DNA from: Nitrospinota bacterium
GTDB lineage: Bacteria > Nitrospinota_A > UBA7883 > JACRLM01
Direction: 5' to 3'
DNA: 15,778 bases
Assembly (NCBI GenBank): GCA_015231995.1
Contig: JADGAO010000054.1
Span: 1 to 15,778, forward strand
The notes beneath the pieces are model-generated. The model was not told the DNA's origin, made no database searches, and was given only the letters and a program-made list of their open reading frames with translations. Below are positions 6,914-14,382 of the stretch, in pieces. The first letter of the stretch is position 1. Each line of letters begins with the position of its first letter. Both the position numbers and the translations under genes were made by a program.

Positions 6914-6962
6914 CCGGGAGCCGGTAAACCAGCGTGTGCGCAACATCTCGTCCTGAGCCGCT

Positions 6963-6985
6963 GGCGAAGGATATTTCCCTTCGCC
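6963..6985 (+). repeat. Hairpin in degenerate intergenic repeat after cvpA
   Basis: GGCGAAGG and CCTTCGCC form an 8-bp stem around a 7-nt loop, 50 bases after the cvpA stop. The surrounding text (CGTCCTGAG...GAAGGAT) is a partial GTCATCCTGAG-type repeat. No T-run follows, so it is not a classical terminator, though it could slow 3' decay. Confidence 0.5.
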
Positions 6986-7098
6986 CCATCTAGAACGAAG
7001 GAAAAATCAGGGTTTTTCACGGCAATGGGTGACAGTTTTGGGTGGTTACACAAAGGTCTTCATGAGAAAGAGAGCTTTGCATAACGCTTTTGCTTGCT

Positions 7099-7123
7099 GT
7101 CCGAGGTGTTCTTCACCTCGGAC
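7099..7123 (-). repeat. Type I hairpin of the AAGAA-loop family
   Basis: A perfect 10-bp stem (GTCCGAGGTG / CACCTCGGAC) encloses loop TTCTT. Compared with 2220-2244, the T-A pair at stem position 3 is C-G here, a compensatory change. Confidence 0.8.
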
Positions 7124-7155
7124 TCCTATAAGAAAGCTCTTTTATAAACAAAGAC

Positions 7156-7178
7156 GGCGGGGTGAAAAACGCCCCGCC
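7156..7178 (+). repeat. Type II hairpin of the AAGAA-loop family
   Basis: GGCGGGG and CCCCGCC pair around TGAAAAACG; the inner T-G is a wobble. The stem is followed by GAGCAT, as in the copies at 2285-2308 and (inverted) 9757-9780. The loop is AAAAA rather than AAGAA. Confidence 0.75.
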
Positions 7179-7231
7179 GAGCATCAATTTATGGGGCATT
7201 TTGGGGGTTACGCAAAGGTCTTCATGAGAAA

Positions 7232-7253
7232 GGGCAGACACACAGGTCTGCCC
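7232..7253. repeat. GGGCAGAC palindrome, dispersed-type repeat
   Basis: GGGCAGAC and GTCTGCCC form an 8-bp stem around ACACAG. I recognise this GGGCAGACACACAGGTCTGC-type palindrome as a common intergenic repeat in delta-type and candidate-phylum genomes. No coding capacity. Confidence 0.6.
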
Positions 7254-7294
7254 CTACCTTTACAGGAAAGAGTGGCCAGCGACAACACGCTCAT

Positions 7295-7328
7295 AAAAAA
7301 AAATGGCGGCCTCGTGAAAAGGCCGCCA
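7295..7328 (-). terminator. Rho-independent terminator of the FadL-type gene
   Basis: On the minus strand, a 9-bp GC-rich stem (TGGCGGCCT / AGGCCGCCA, 7-nt loop) is followed by nine T residues. It starts 29 bases past the porin stop codon. It is the only textbook intrinsic terminator found in the window. Confidence 0.92.
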
Positions 7329-7357
7329 CCTGAAAACGAAGCGAATTTAAAGGTTCG

Positions 7358-8665
7358 TCAGAACTTGTAACCCACCGACAAACCGAAGATGTTGGCGGTT
7401 GTCTTGTAATCGCCGTCAACGGACGCTTTGACCTCCTGCCCAACGTTGTTGTTCACGGAGCGGGTGGCGGTCCACAGATAGGAGTACGAGGCGTCAACCG
7501 TAAACTTGTCCATCGCCCTGTAACCCCAGCCTATCGCCACGACGTTCCTGTCCGCGTCCGGCAGGCGGGGATCGAAAGTCTCATCTGGCATCGGGGTCGG
7601 ATCGAGATAGTATCCGACGCGCAACGTGGAAGAAGGAGAGTAATTATAGGAAGCGCCCACTCGGTAGGCGACGACGTTTTTCCAGTCCTTTTTCTGCGTG
7701 GAGGAGGAAGGCAAAACGGATACGCCGTTAGCCAGCGTGAGGGGCTTGTCGAAATTAAACACCAGTTGGTCGTACGAAGACCAGCCGGTGTAATCCGCGT
7801 CCGCCTCAAGCGTAAGCTTCTCGTTGGCTTTCCAGGCGATTCCCAACACCGCGATGTCCGGGTAGGTCACGTCCACCTTGGCGCCGCTCCGGTAATCGCC
7901 GCCGGTTCCGCCCACAAGCTTGCCGAGTGTTCCGGGGAAGTTAAGTATGTCCGCGTCGCCCGAAACGGCGGTCGTAATCTTGGACCTGTATGTGAGGCCG
8001 ATCTTGATGGTATCGGACGGCTTGAACAGCAACGCGCCGTTAAAGCCCCAGCCGGTTCCGGTTCCACGGATAAGCCTGTAACCCTCCGCCGCGCCCGGCT
8101 CGAAAAAGCCGAACGGGTACATGGAGTCGAACCTGACGTCGGTGGTCATATAGCTTGCGCCGAGAGCGGCGGAAAAAGTCTGCCCAAGTTTCTTGGAGAC
8201 GTTCAGGTTGTACGTGGCCGTCCGCAATTGTGTGTCCGTTGCGACGAAGCGCAAGCTGGAATAATTGGACCATGACGTGCCCGTGCCAAAATCGCTGAAC
8301 ATCCCGAAACCGACGGCCCATCCGCTTTCCGCCCAGGTGTTGGCGACGTAAAGATGGGGGATGGCGTAAGTGGTGTTAGCGGTTTTTTCATTTCGGTTCT
8401 GCCCGGCGTATTCCACGTTGGCGGCCGTGAACTCGGTCATCGGATCCACAAACTGCGCGCCGGTCTTGGCCGAGTATCCGGCGATGTCCGTCAACGCGGC
8501 GGGGTTGTAATAAACGGCGGCGGCGTCGTTTATGGAAGCGGTGACGGCATGAGCCATGCCCTGTCCCCCGTTGTCCGTTTCGACAAGGCGGAAACCCGAT
8601 GCGAATGCGGCGTTTGGGACAGCCATGGCGACTGCCGCAAGAAACGCTACGACCACTGATTTCAT
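7358..8665 (-). CDS. FadL/OmpP1-family outer-membrane transporter
   Basis: The 435-residue protein begins with a signal peptide (MKSVVVAFLAAVAMAVPNAAFASG) and then the FadL hatch start GFRLVETDNGGQGMAHA...DAAAVYYNPAALT, including the conserved NPA. The rest alternates polar and aromatic residues in beta strands and ends in GLSVGYKF, with a terminal Phe as outer-membrane barrels require for BAM assembly. FadL proteins are 14-stranded barrels that pass long-chain fatty acids or other hydrophobic compounds; the substrate here is unknown. The ATG at 8665 is chosen over an in-frame start at 8701, because AAGGA lies about eight bases upstream and the signal peptide begins there. It is a single-gene unit with its own promoter and terminator. 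Confidence 0.92.
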   Translation of the reverse strand: MKSVVVAFLAAVAMAVPNAAFASGFRLVETDNGGQGMAHAVTASINDAAAVYYNPAALTDIAGYSAKTGAQFVDPMTEFTAANVEYAGQNRNEKTANTTYAIPHLYVANTWAESGWAVGFGMFSDFGTGTSWSNYSSLRFVATDTQLRTATYNLNVSKKLGQTFSAALGASYMTTDVRFDSMYPFGFFEPGAAEGYRLIRGTGTGWGFNGALLFKPSDTIKIGLTYRSKITTAVSGDADILNFPGTLGKLVGGTGGDYRSGAKVDVTYPDIAVLGIAWKANEKLTLEADADYTGWSSYDQLVFNFDKPLTLANGVSVLPSSSTQKKDWKNVVAYRVGASYNYSPSSTLRVGYYLDPTPMPDETFDPRLPDADRNVVAIGWGYRAMDKFTVDASYSYLWTATRSVNNNVGQEVKASVDGDYKTTANIFGLSVGYKF

Positions 8666-8713
8666 AATGAATATCCTTATTGAGATAGTCGTCTTGTGCA
8701 AGCTAGACTGAAT

Positions 8714-8742
8714 TTGTATCAGTTTTACAGCAATACGTCAAT
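8714..8742 (-). promoter_or_regulatory. Sigma70-type promoter for the FadL-type gene
   Basis: On the minus strand, TTGACG (8742-8737) is separated by exactly 17 bp from TACAAA (8719-8714). The expected transcript start near 8707 leaves a leader of about 42 nt. A 6-bp palindrome (TCCAGA...TCTGGA, 8806-8820) about 65 bases further upstream could be an operator or a remnant hairpin after the neighbouring gene. Confidence 0.5.
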
Positions 8743-8828
8743 ACATCCTTCGCCCTTTGCGCCAAAAAAATCAAGAATAACCCGGCTCTATCTTCCACTA
8801 GTAGTTCCAGAAAATCTGGACAGGTCAG

Positions 8829-9677
8829 TCAAACAAGGCTTTTGAACCAAAATGCCGCTGAAAACAGTATGGCGAAAGCCGAACTCCACCTCATTTCCGA
8901 GAAACCGACCTGCATCGCGCCGGTGAGCAAAGGGCGGCTGATATCCCTGCGAAACTTGAACGTCAACAGCAGAAATGGGAAAAACGCCGTCCAGGGCGCC
9001 ACTCCCCCGGAGAACACCACGATAAGCGCAACGACGGATAGAGCGCCCATGTGTATAAATAATTCACCCTTACTCCAGTCGTACCTTTCCTTATCCGAGC
9101 CGAAGATTACGCCGCCCCTTAAAATCCCAAGAAGCCTTCGCACGGTGAACAGCCTGTCCACAAACCAGACTATTAGAAGCGGATACATGATGAGCGATTC
9201 CGGGGTGACACGGCCTGTTTGCAGATACGACGCGGCTGGAGCCGTGAGGCATAGCCCGACTATGCCCACAAGCTCCATTCCGATGGTTCGAAGAAACCTT
9301 GCCAACCCCGCCCACATCTTGAGGGCGGAAAGCCCCGCCGACAGCATCAAAAACCAGACAAGCCCCCACCGTCCGTTGATGGCAATCACTGGCAGAATGC
9401 AGGCCGACGCCACGAACGAATAAACGACGGCCCATGTATAAGTGCGGATTTTGTTGGTGGAGGCTGTGGGTTTTATGATGAGTTTGAGCGGTTCTATGGC
9501 CATAACGCCAGCGATAAGCCCCAACCCGAAAACGACCGCCGAAACAAGTTTCAGCCCGTCATCCGGCGGGACGGCGAACGTGCCGGTTACAAGGGGGACA
9601 ATCAGCGTTACCCAAACCCCATGTTCTTTGGGGAAAATGGGACGTTTAAGAACGGAAATCAATTCATCGAAAGACAT
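8829..9677 (-). CDS. YwiC-like integral membrane protein
   Basis: The 282-residue protein has about eight to nine hydrophobic helices. Its N-terminal phrase RPIFPKEHGVWVTLIVPLVTG matches the PKEHGxW signature of the YwiC-like family. The family is polytopic and of unknown function. A hydrophilic segment near residues 190-210 (GVIFGSDKERYDWSKGE) separates the last helices. The start ATG at 9677 has only a weak upstream purine stretch. The gene lies 163 bases upstream of the FadL start in the same direction, but the FadL gene has its own promoter, so they are not necessarily one unit. The family assignment rests on the N-terminal motif and topology. Confidence 0.7.
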   Translation of the reverse strand: MSFDELISVLKRPIFPKEHGVWVTLIVPLVTGTFAVPPDDGLKLVSAVVFGLGLIAGVMAIEPLKLIIKPTASTNKIRTYTWAVVYSFVASACILPVIAINGRWGLVWFLMLSAGLSALKMWAGLARFLRTIGMELVGIVGLCLTAPAASYLQTGRVTPESLIMYPLLIVWFVDRLFTVRRLLGILRGGVIFGSDKERYDWSKGELFIHMGALSVVALIVVFSGGVAPWTAFFPFLLLTFKFRRDISRPLLTGAMQVGFSEMRWSSAFAILFSAAFWFKSLV

Positions 9678-9756
9678 TTAAACAAACCCACAAAGAAAAT
9701 AAATGGACTTTTTCGCGCTTCGCAAGGGTCGCGCCGGGCTGTTGCCCCAAATGCTC

Positions 9757-9780
9757 GGCGCGGGTGTTCTTCACCCTGCC
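9757..9780 (-). repeat. Type II hairpin of the AAGAA-loop family
   Basis: GGCGCGGGTG and CACCCTGCC flank the loop TTCTT; it reads as AAGAA on the minus strand. It is part of the inverted MITE-like copy and corresponds to 2285-2308. Confidence 0.7.
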
Positions 9781-9839
9781 GTCCTAAAAAGACAATGACT
9801 ACACATTAAAAGACAAAGATTCGATGTGAAGAACGCCTC

Positions 9840-9977
9840 TTTGTCCCCCGAAGCTCGGGGGACCGCCACAACGTGGCGAGGGGGTTTAATTAAACCCCTC
9901 CGGCGCGATTACGCGCCACCTCCCCTTTCTAAGGGGAGGGAAAAGAATGGGCCCTTCGCTTCGTCATGCAAATGTAC
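9840..9977. mobile_element. Inserted module of five successive palindromes
   Basis: Five perfect short hairpins follow one another: CCCCCGA/TCGGGGG (9845-9861), CGCCAC/GTGGCG (9864-9878), GGGGTTTAATTAAACCCC (9881-9898), GGCGCG/CGCGCC (9902-9917) and CCTCCCCTT/AAGGGGAGG (9919-9939). The module interrupts the type I hairpin of the inverted MITE-like copy. It is flanked by AAGAACGCCTC (9829-9839) and AAGAACACCTC (9978-9988), which look like a target duplication with one change. It encodes nothing. Confidence 0.6.
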
Positions 9978-10175
9978 AAGAACACCTCGAACAGCATTTG
10001 TTGCGCTTTTTTCCTCTTTGGGCAACAGGCCCCGTCCGCCCCCGGTTTTATCCTCGCTACAAGGAACCGTGGTCAGCGACCACGGAGAAGCGGAATATCC
10101 GTAAGCGCGAACCAAAGATTGGAAGTTTACAGAAAGACAGATAAGAGAGCCAAAGCTTTTGTCATGGAGGAATGT

Positions 10176-10403
10176 TTAGACGGACAGTAGGTGGTTTCTT
10201 ACCTCTTCAGCCGTGTGCGTTTTACTACGGCCAGCGCGGATTTTCTCTAGCTCCTTTTCGGCCAGGTAAATGTCCTCTATGTCGTCAAGATGCTCCAAGA
10301 GAGCCTCGCGCAAGTAATAGCTCTTGCCGCGCCCAGTTCTCTTGGCCAACTCGGAAAGACGCTTGTCCACCTCTTCCGGCAGTTTCACCGATACAAGTTT
10401 CAT
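10176..10403 (-). CDS. RelB-type ribbon-helix-helix antitoxin, apparently without a toxin partner
   Basis: The 75-residue protein starts MKLVSVKLPEEVDKRLSELAKRTGRGKSYY, a ribbon-helix-helix DNA-binding fold. It continues LREALLEHLDDIEDIYLAEKELEKIRAG, the helical neck typical of RelB-family antitoxins that would bind a RelE toxin. The ATG at 10403 has GGAG nine bases upstream; the ORF can extend to 10454 but the family start is here. A RelE gene normally overlaps or directly follows the antitoxin. The minus strand below 10176 holds only repeats and no RelE-like frame, so it appears orphaned. It may have lost its toxin, or may act on a distant one, or serve as a stand-alone repressor. Confidence 0.75.
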   Translation of the reverse strand: MKLVSVKLPEEVDKRLSELAKRTGRGKSYYLREALLEHLDDIEDIYLAEKELEKIRAGRSKTHTAEEVRNHLLSV

Positions 10404-10425
10404 TTTGTTTTCTCCAACGGTAATA

Positions 10426-10440
10426 CCAGTATGACACTGG
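10426..10440 (-). promoter_or_regulatory. Candidate operator upstream of the antitoxin gene
   Basis: CCAGT and ACTGG form an inverted repeat with a 5-base centre, 23-37 bases before the start codon. It overlaps a possible -10 (CATACT on the minus strand). RelB-type antitoxins repress their own promoters through such sites. The arms are short, so chance is possible. Confidence 0.3.
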
Positions 10441-10539
10441 CTTCCGGGGGACAAAGGACAACAGGGTGTTGGTGTTTAATCCCACTTTTTTGGTAGGAAT
10501 CCGAGCGTGAAACACTTTTAGTCAGTAATGGCTAACAGA

Positions 10540-10565
10540 CCCTTCACTTCGTTCAGGGTGACACA
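10540..10565. repeat. Partial GTCATCCTGAG-type repeat
   Basis: GACCCTTCACTTCGTTCAGG, followed by GTGACA, is a degenerate half of the family seen at 1-20 and 5081-5146. It lies between the antitoxin and prfA. Confidence 0.55.
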
Positions 10566-10598
10566 GAAAGTAAGCGACGCTCAATACGCACCCCCTAC

Positions 10599-11684
10599 TT
10601 ACGCCACTTCCTCCACCTTCTCCTGGCTTTTGAGTAGTTCTTCCTGGTTGTTGAAGATCAGAGCGTCGAGCATCTCGTCTATCTCGCCGTTCATGAAGTA
10701 TTCGAGCTTGTAGACGGTCAGGTTTATCCGGTGGTCGGTGATCCTGCCCTGCGGGAAGTTATATGTGCGTATGCGTTCGCTACGGTCGCCACTGCCAATC
10801 TGGCTCTTGCGTTCGGCGGAGCGTTTGGCGGATTCTTCTCTCTCCCGGATGTCTTTTAATCGCGCCGCAAGTATCTTCATGCCCTTGGCCTTGTTCTTCT
10901 GCTGGCTTTTTTCGTCCTGTATGGACACAACCAAGCCCGTGGGAATGTGGGTGATGCGCACTGCGGAGTCCGTAGTGTTCACGGACTGTCCGCCATGCCC
11001 TCCTGCGCGGAATACGTCTATCCGCAGTTCCTTAGGGTCGAGGGCGACTTCCACCTCTTCGGCTTCAGGCAGTATCGCCACGGTACATGCGGAGGTGTGT
11101 ATCCTGCCGGACGCCTCGGTAGCCGGCACTCTTTGCACGCGATGAACGCCGCTTTCGAACTTGAGCCGCGAATAGGCGCCCTTGCCGTTGATGGAGGCGA
11201 TGACCTCTTTTATCCCGCCTATCCCCGTCTCGCTGATGGAGAGTATTTCTATCTTCCACTTTCGCAACTCGGCGTACCTGCTGTACATGCGGAAAAGGCT
11301 CGACGCGAAAAGGGCCGCCTCCTCACCGCCGGTTCCGGCGCGTATTTCGAGGATGACGTTTTTGTCGTCGTTGGGGTCTTTTGGGACGAGCAGAAGCCGG
11401 ATGTCCACCTCCAGCTTTGCGATTTTGGCTGTAAGCTCCGACTTCTCTTCCCTCGCAAGCGCGATGAAATCGTCGTCGCCACCTTCGGCGATCATCGTTT
11501 CCGCTTCGGTGAGCCGCTCGCCGAGTTTTTTGTATTCGCGGAAGGCGGCCACCACCGGGCGAAGCTCTTTTAGCTCCCTGCCCAGTTTCTCACATGCGGA
11601 CGGGTCGGACCCCACGGCGGGGTCTTCGAGCCTCTGGTTGATGGACTCGAACTTTCTCTCCAGGCTATCGAGCGTGGCTCTCAT
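10599..11684 (-). CDS. prfA: Peptide chain release factor 1
   Basis: RF1 terminates translation at UAA and UAG. The 361-residue protein is of normal length. The tripeptide anticodon PxT is PAT (residues 187-189) in HRVQRVPATEASGRIHTSAC, which separates it from RF2 (SPF). The catalytic GGQ is at 231-233 in AGGHGGQSVNTTDSAVRITH, the site usually methylated by PrmC. The usual downstream prmC gene is absent here; repeats and the antitoxin follow. RF1 does not read UGA, so it would not compete at the selenocysteine codon of arsS; RF2 would. The ATG at 11684 has no good ribosome-binding site, so upstream coupling is possible. It is likely co-transcribed with rpmE. Confidence 0.97.
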   Translation of the reverse strand: MRATLDSLERKFESINQRLEDPAVGSDPSACEKLGRELKELRPVVAAFREYKKLGERLTEAETMIAEGGDDDFIALAREEKSELTAKIAKLEVDIRLLLVPKDPNDDKNVILEIRAGTGGEEAALFASSLFRMYSRYAELRKWKIEILSISETGIGGIKEVIASINGKGAYSRLKFESGVHRVQRVPATEASGRIHTSACTVAILPEAEEVEVALDPKELRIDVFRAGGHGGQSVNTTDSAVRITHIPTGLVVSIQDEKSQQKNKAKGMKILAARLKDIREREESAKRSAERKSQIGSGDRSERIRTYNFPQGRITDHRINLTVYKLEYFMNGEIDEMLDALIFNNQEELLKSQEKVEEVA

Positions 11685-11753
11685 GTTTTACAAATGGGCG
11701 GTATATGGACGTATTGGGATGAAAGCGCCCGTATGATACCGTACACCCCCTTG

Positions 11754-11981
11754 TCAGGAGGCGACGGCCTTCGTGTCCTGGGCTTTCTTGTTGAACCTTC
11801 TCTGGAATTTCTCGATTCTGCCCGCCGTGTCCACCAGCTTCTGTTTGCCGGTGTAGAACGGATGGCAGGCCGAACAGATGTCCAACCTCATGACAGGCAC
11901 TGTGGCCTTGGTGTGCGTCGTGCTTCCGCAGGCGCAATGCACTTCGCATTCCATGTACTGCGGATGAATGTCCTTTTTCAT
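11754..11981 (-). CDS. rpmE: 50S ribosomal protein L31 (zinc-binding type)
   Basis: The 75-residue protein matches bacterial L31. It begins MKKDIHPQYMECEVHCACGS and includes DICSACHPFYTGKQKLVDTAGRIEKFQRRF. The four zinc ligands, by comparison with E. coli, are C16, C18, C36 and C39, so this is the zinc-containing form rather than the zinc-free paralogue. GAGGG lies six bases before the ATG. The order rho-rpmE-prfA is common in delta-type bacteria, and the gene lies 70 bases from each neighbour. Confidence 0.96.
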   Translation of the reverse strand: MKKDIHPQYMECEVHCACGSTTHTKATVPVMRLDICSACHPFYTGKQKLVDTAGRIEKFQRRFNKKAQDTKAVAS

Positions 11982-12009
11982 GGCTGACCCTCTAAAACTC
12001 TATGTTCAC

Positions 12010-12022
12010 GTTTTGGCAAAAC
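12010..12022. promoter_or_regulatory. Palindrome upstream of rpmE
   Basis: GTTTTGGCAAAAC is a perfect 6-bp inverted repeat around one G, 29 bases before the rpmE start. It could be an operator, and L31 genes are zinc-regulated in some bacteria, but it does not look like a Zur box. Function unassigned. Confidence 0.2.
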
Positions 12023-12051
12023 AAACACTCTAGCACAAAAACCAGGGTTTG

Positions 12052-13392
<1,341 letters not shown>

Positions 13393-13736
13393 AATATGTT
13401 TCAGGTCGGGTTAATAAAAGAGAAAGTCAAACACGGCCATCTTGACGCCATAAACCGGAAACCGGCTTTAGGTTGTGTTTCGATGGATTTAACAACTTAC
13501 GTTGAACGATATAAGGTGAAACGGCCAAACGGTTTGTCAGACGCCTTGATGGATTTACTAGTTTCGATACGGGTAGAACTCACAATCATTCTCTTCACTA
13601 AGCTAAGATTTTTTAGAGACGCTGTCAACCGCTTTTTTTTGGAGTTTGACTATTGAGCCGCGTAAGTATAGAATTATTCAGGTTCTCGAATATTTCATTG
13701 CGCTGTTGTTTTTCCACGGATGAGGTTTGTTTTTAC
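13393..13736. other. Divergent rho-carD intergenic region
   Basis: The 344-base region is more AT-rich than its neighbours and drives both genes. It holds a clear carD promoter and a small hairpin (TAAACCGG...CCGGCTTTA, about 13452-13471). It also has a short inverted repeat CAAC-TTAC-GTTG (about 13492-13504) and a T-run at 13633-13640. An 86-codon frame on the plus strand (13396-13656) has no ribosome-binding site and runs through the carD -35 box, so it is not called. No confident rho promoter was found, although long regulated leaders are common for rho. Confidence 0.5.
13646..13674 (+). promoter_or_regulatory. Sigma70-type promoter for carD
   Basis: TTGACT (13646-13651) and TAGAAT (13669-13674) are separated by exactly 17 bp, and each matches the consensus at five of six positions. 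Transcription from about 13681 would give a leader of about 56 nt. Confidence 0.7.
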
Positions 13737-14240
13737 ATGAAATCGTCCGCTCTCTACGAGTTTAGCGTCGGTTCCAAAGTCATTTATCCCGCGCATGGCA
13801 TAGGCACCATCGAAAAAGTGGAGAAATGCGAAGTCGGCGGGGCCCCGGAGCCTTGCTATTTCATCCGGTTCCAAAAAAGCGGTATGATAATCACCGCCCC
13901 GATCAGGTCGGCGGTTTCCGTGGGCCTCCGATGCGTCATCTCCAAGAAGGAAGTGACGAAGGTATTCAAGATTCTCAAGGACGCCCGCTCCGAAGCGATG
14001 GAATCCAACTGGAACAAACGCCAGAAGGTCTATCTTGAGAAGATAAAAAGCGGCTCCCTTTTCGAAGTCGCGTCCGTTTACAGAGACCTCTATTTCCTGC
14101 GCACAACGAAGGGCCTTTCTTTTGGCGAGCAACAGGTGTTCGACAACGCGCACAAGCTCATCGTCAGCGAGATAGCCGAGTCCAAGGGCGTGGGCGAGGA
14201 AAAGGTCGTCAAGATGCTAAACGACGCGCTGACCAACTAG
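13737..14240 (+). CDS. carD: CarD-family transcriptional regulator
   Basis: The 167-residue protein has the CarD/CdnL/TRCF RNA-polymerase-interacting domain at its N-terminus (YEFSVGSKVIYPAHGIGTIEKVEKCEVGG...YFIRFQKSGMIITAPIRSA). A helical C-terminal domain follows (RSEAMESNWNKRQKVYLEKIKSGSLFEVASVYRDLYFL). CarD proteins bind the RNA polymerase beta subunit and stabilise open promoter complexes, often of rRNA and growth genes. The ATG at 13737 follows GGATGAGG about 11 bases upstream. An in-frame TTG at 13653 overlaps the promoter and is rejected. After the stop there are small hairpins (for example ATAGCG/CGCTAT at 14280-14297) but no classical terminator, so the downstream regulator may share its transcript. 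Confidence 0.93.
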   Translation: MKSSALYEFSVGSKVIYPAHGIGTIEKVEKCEVGGAPEPCYFIRFQKSGMIITAPIRSAVSVGLRCVISKKEVTKVFKILKDARSEAMESNWNKRQKVYLEKIKSGSLFEVASVYRDLYFLRTTKGLSFGEQQVFDNAHKLIVSEIAESKGVGEEKVVKMLNDALTN

Positions 14241-14331
14241 CCGAAGGCCGCGCCCGTTTTGGCGCAACCTTCCGCCGGTATAGCGTTTTTCCGCTATGTC
14301 AACCCACCACTATTTTTTGCGAACGGGAGAA

Positions 14332-14382
14332 ATGTTCGGTCAGGCGTCTCTCAAGAACCGCGAACGGGAGCTTTGTCCATGA
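14332..14382 (+). CDS. Possible leader peptide coupled to the Crp/Fnr gene
   Basis: A 16-residue frame (MFGQASLKNRERELCP) ends in TGA that overlaps the next gene's ATG as ATGA. An 11-base sequence GCGAACGGGAG precedes both this ATG (14319-14329) and the regulator's ATG (14360-14370). The spacing to the small ATG is only two bases, which is poor. It may be coincidence. Confidence 0.2.
   Translation: MFGQASLKNRERELCP

Larger units (their letters stand above)
7036..7232 (+). repeat. Repeat cassette bounded by 34-35-bp direct repeats
   Basis: The 444-base gap between cvpA and the porin gene (6914-7357) is mainly this cassette. The boundary copies at 7036-7070 and 7199-7232 share TTTTGGG...GGTTAC and then CAAAGGTCTTCATGAGAAAG, with one substitution and one length difference. 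Between them is a diverged version of the 2180-2328 element: type I hairpin at 7099-7123, spacer, type II hairpin at 7156-7178, then GCCGAGCAT. The terminal CTGTTGCCC repeats are not recognisable here. The open reading frames in this gap cross the repeats and are not considered genes. Confidence 0.65.
9736..10032 (-). mobile_element. MITE-like element, inverted copy split by an insertion
   Basis: The terminal repeats GGGCTGTTGCCCCAAA (9736-9751) and inverted GGGCCTGTTGCCCAAA (10017-10032) share CTGTTGCCC with the copy at 2180-2328. The left part (9736 to about 9839) matches the right half and spacer of that copy, and 9979-10027 matches its left part at 48 of 49 bases. Removing 149 bases (9840-9988) leaves 148, the same size as the intact copy. 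This element fills much of the 498-base gene-free stretch 9678-10175. The remaining ends, about 58 and 143 bases, show nothing recognisable. Confidence 0.7.

Noticed and set aside
7029..7370. A plus-strand frame across the cvpA-porin gap
   Set aside because: It runs through repeats, a palindrome and the porin terminator, and repeats its own sequence because of the direct repeats.
10060..10175. Search for a RelE toxin after the antitoxin
   Set aside because: Only a 12-codon frame follows on the minus strand; nothing resembles RelE.
13396..13656. An 86-codon plus-strand frame between rho and carD
   Set aside because: No ribosome-binding site, it crosses the carD promoter's -35 box, and the composition is like intergenic DNA.
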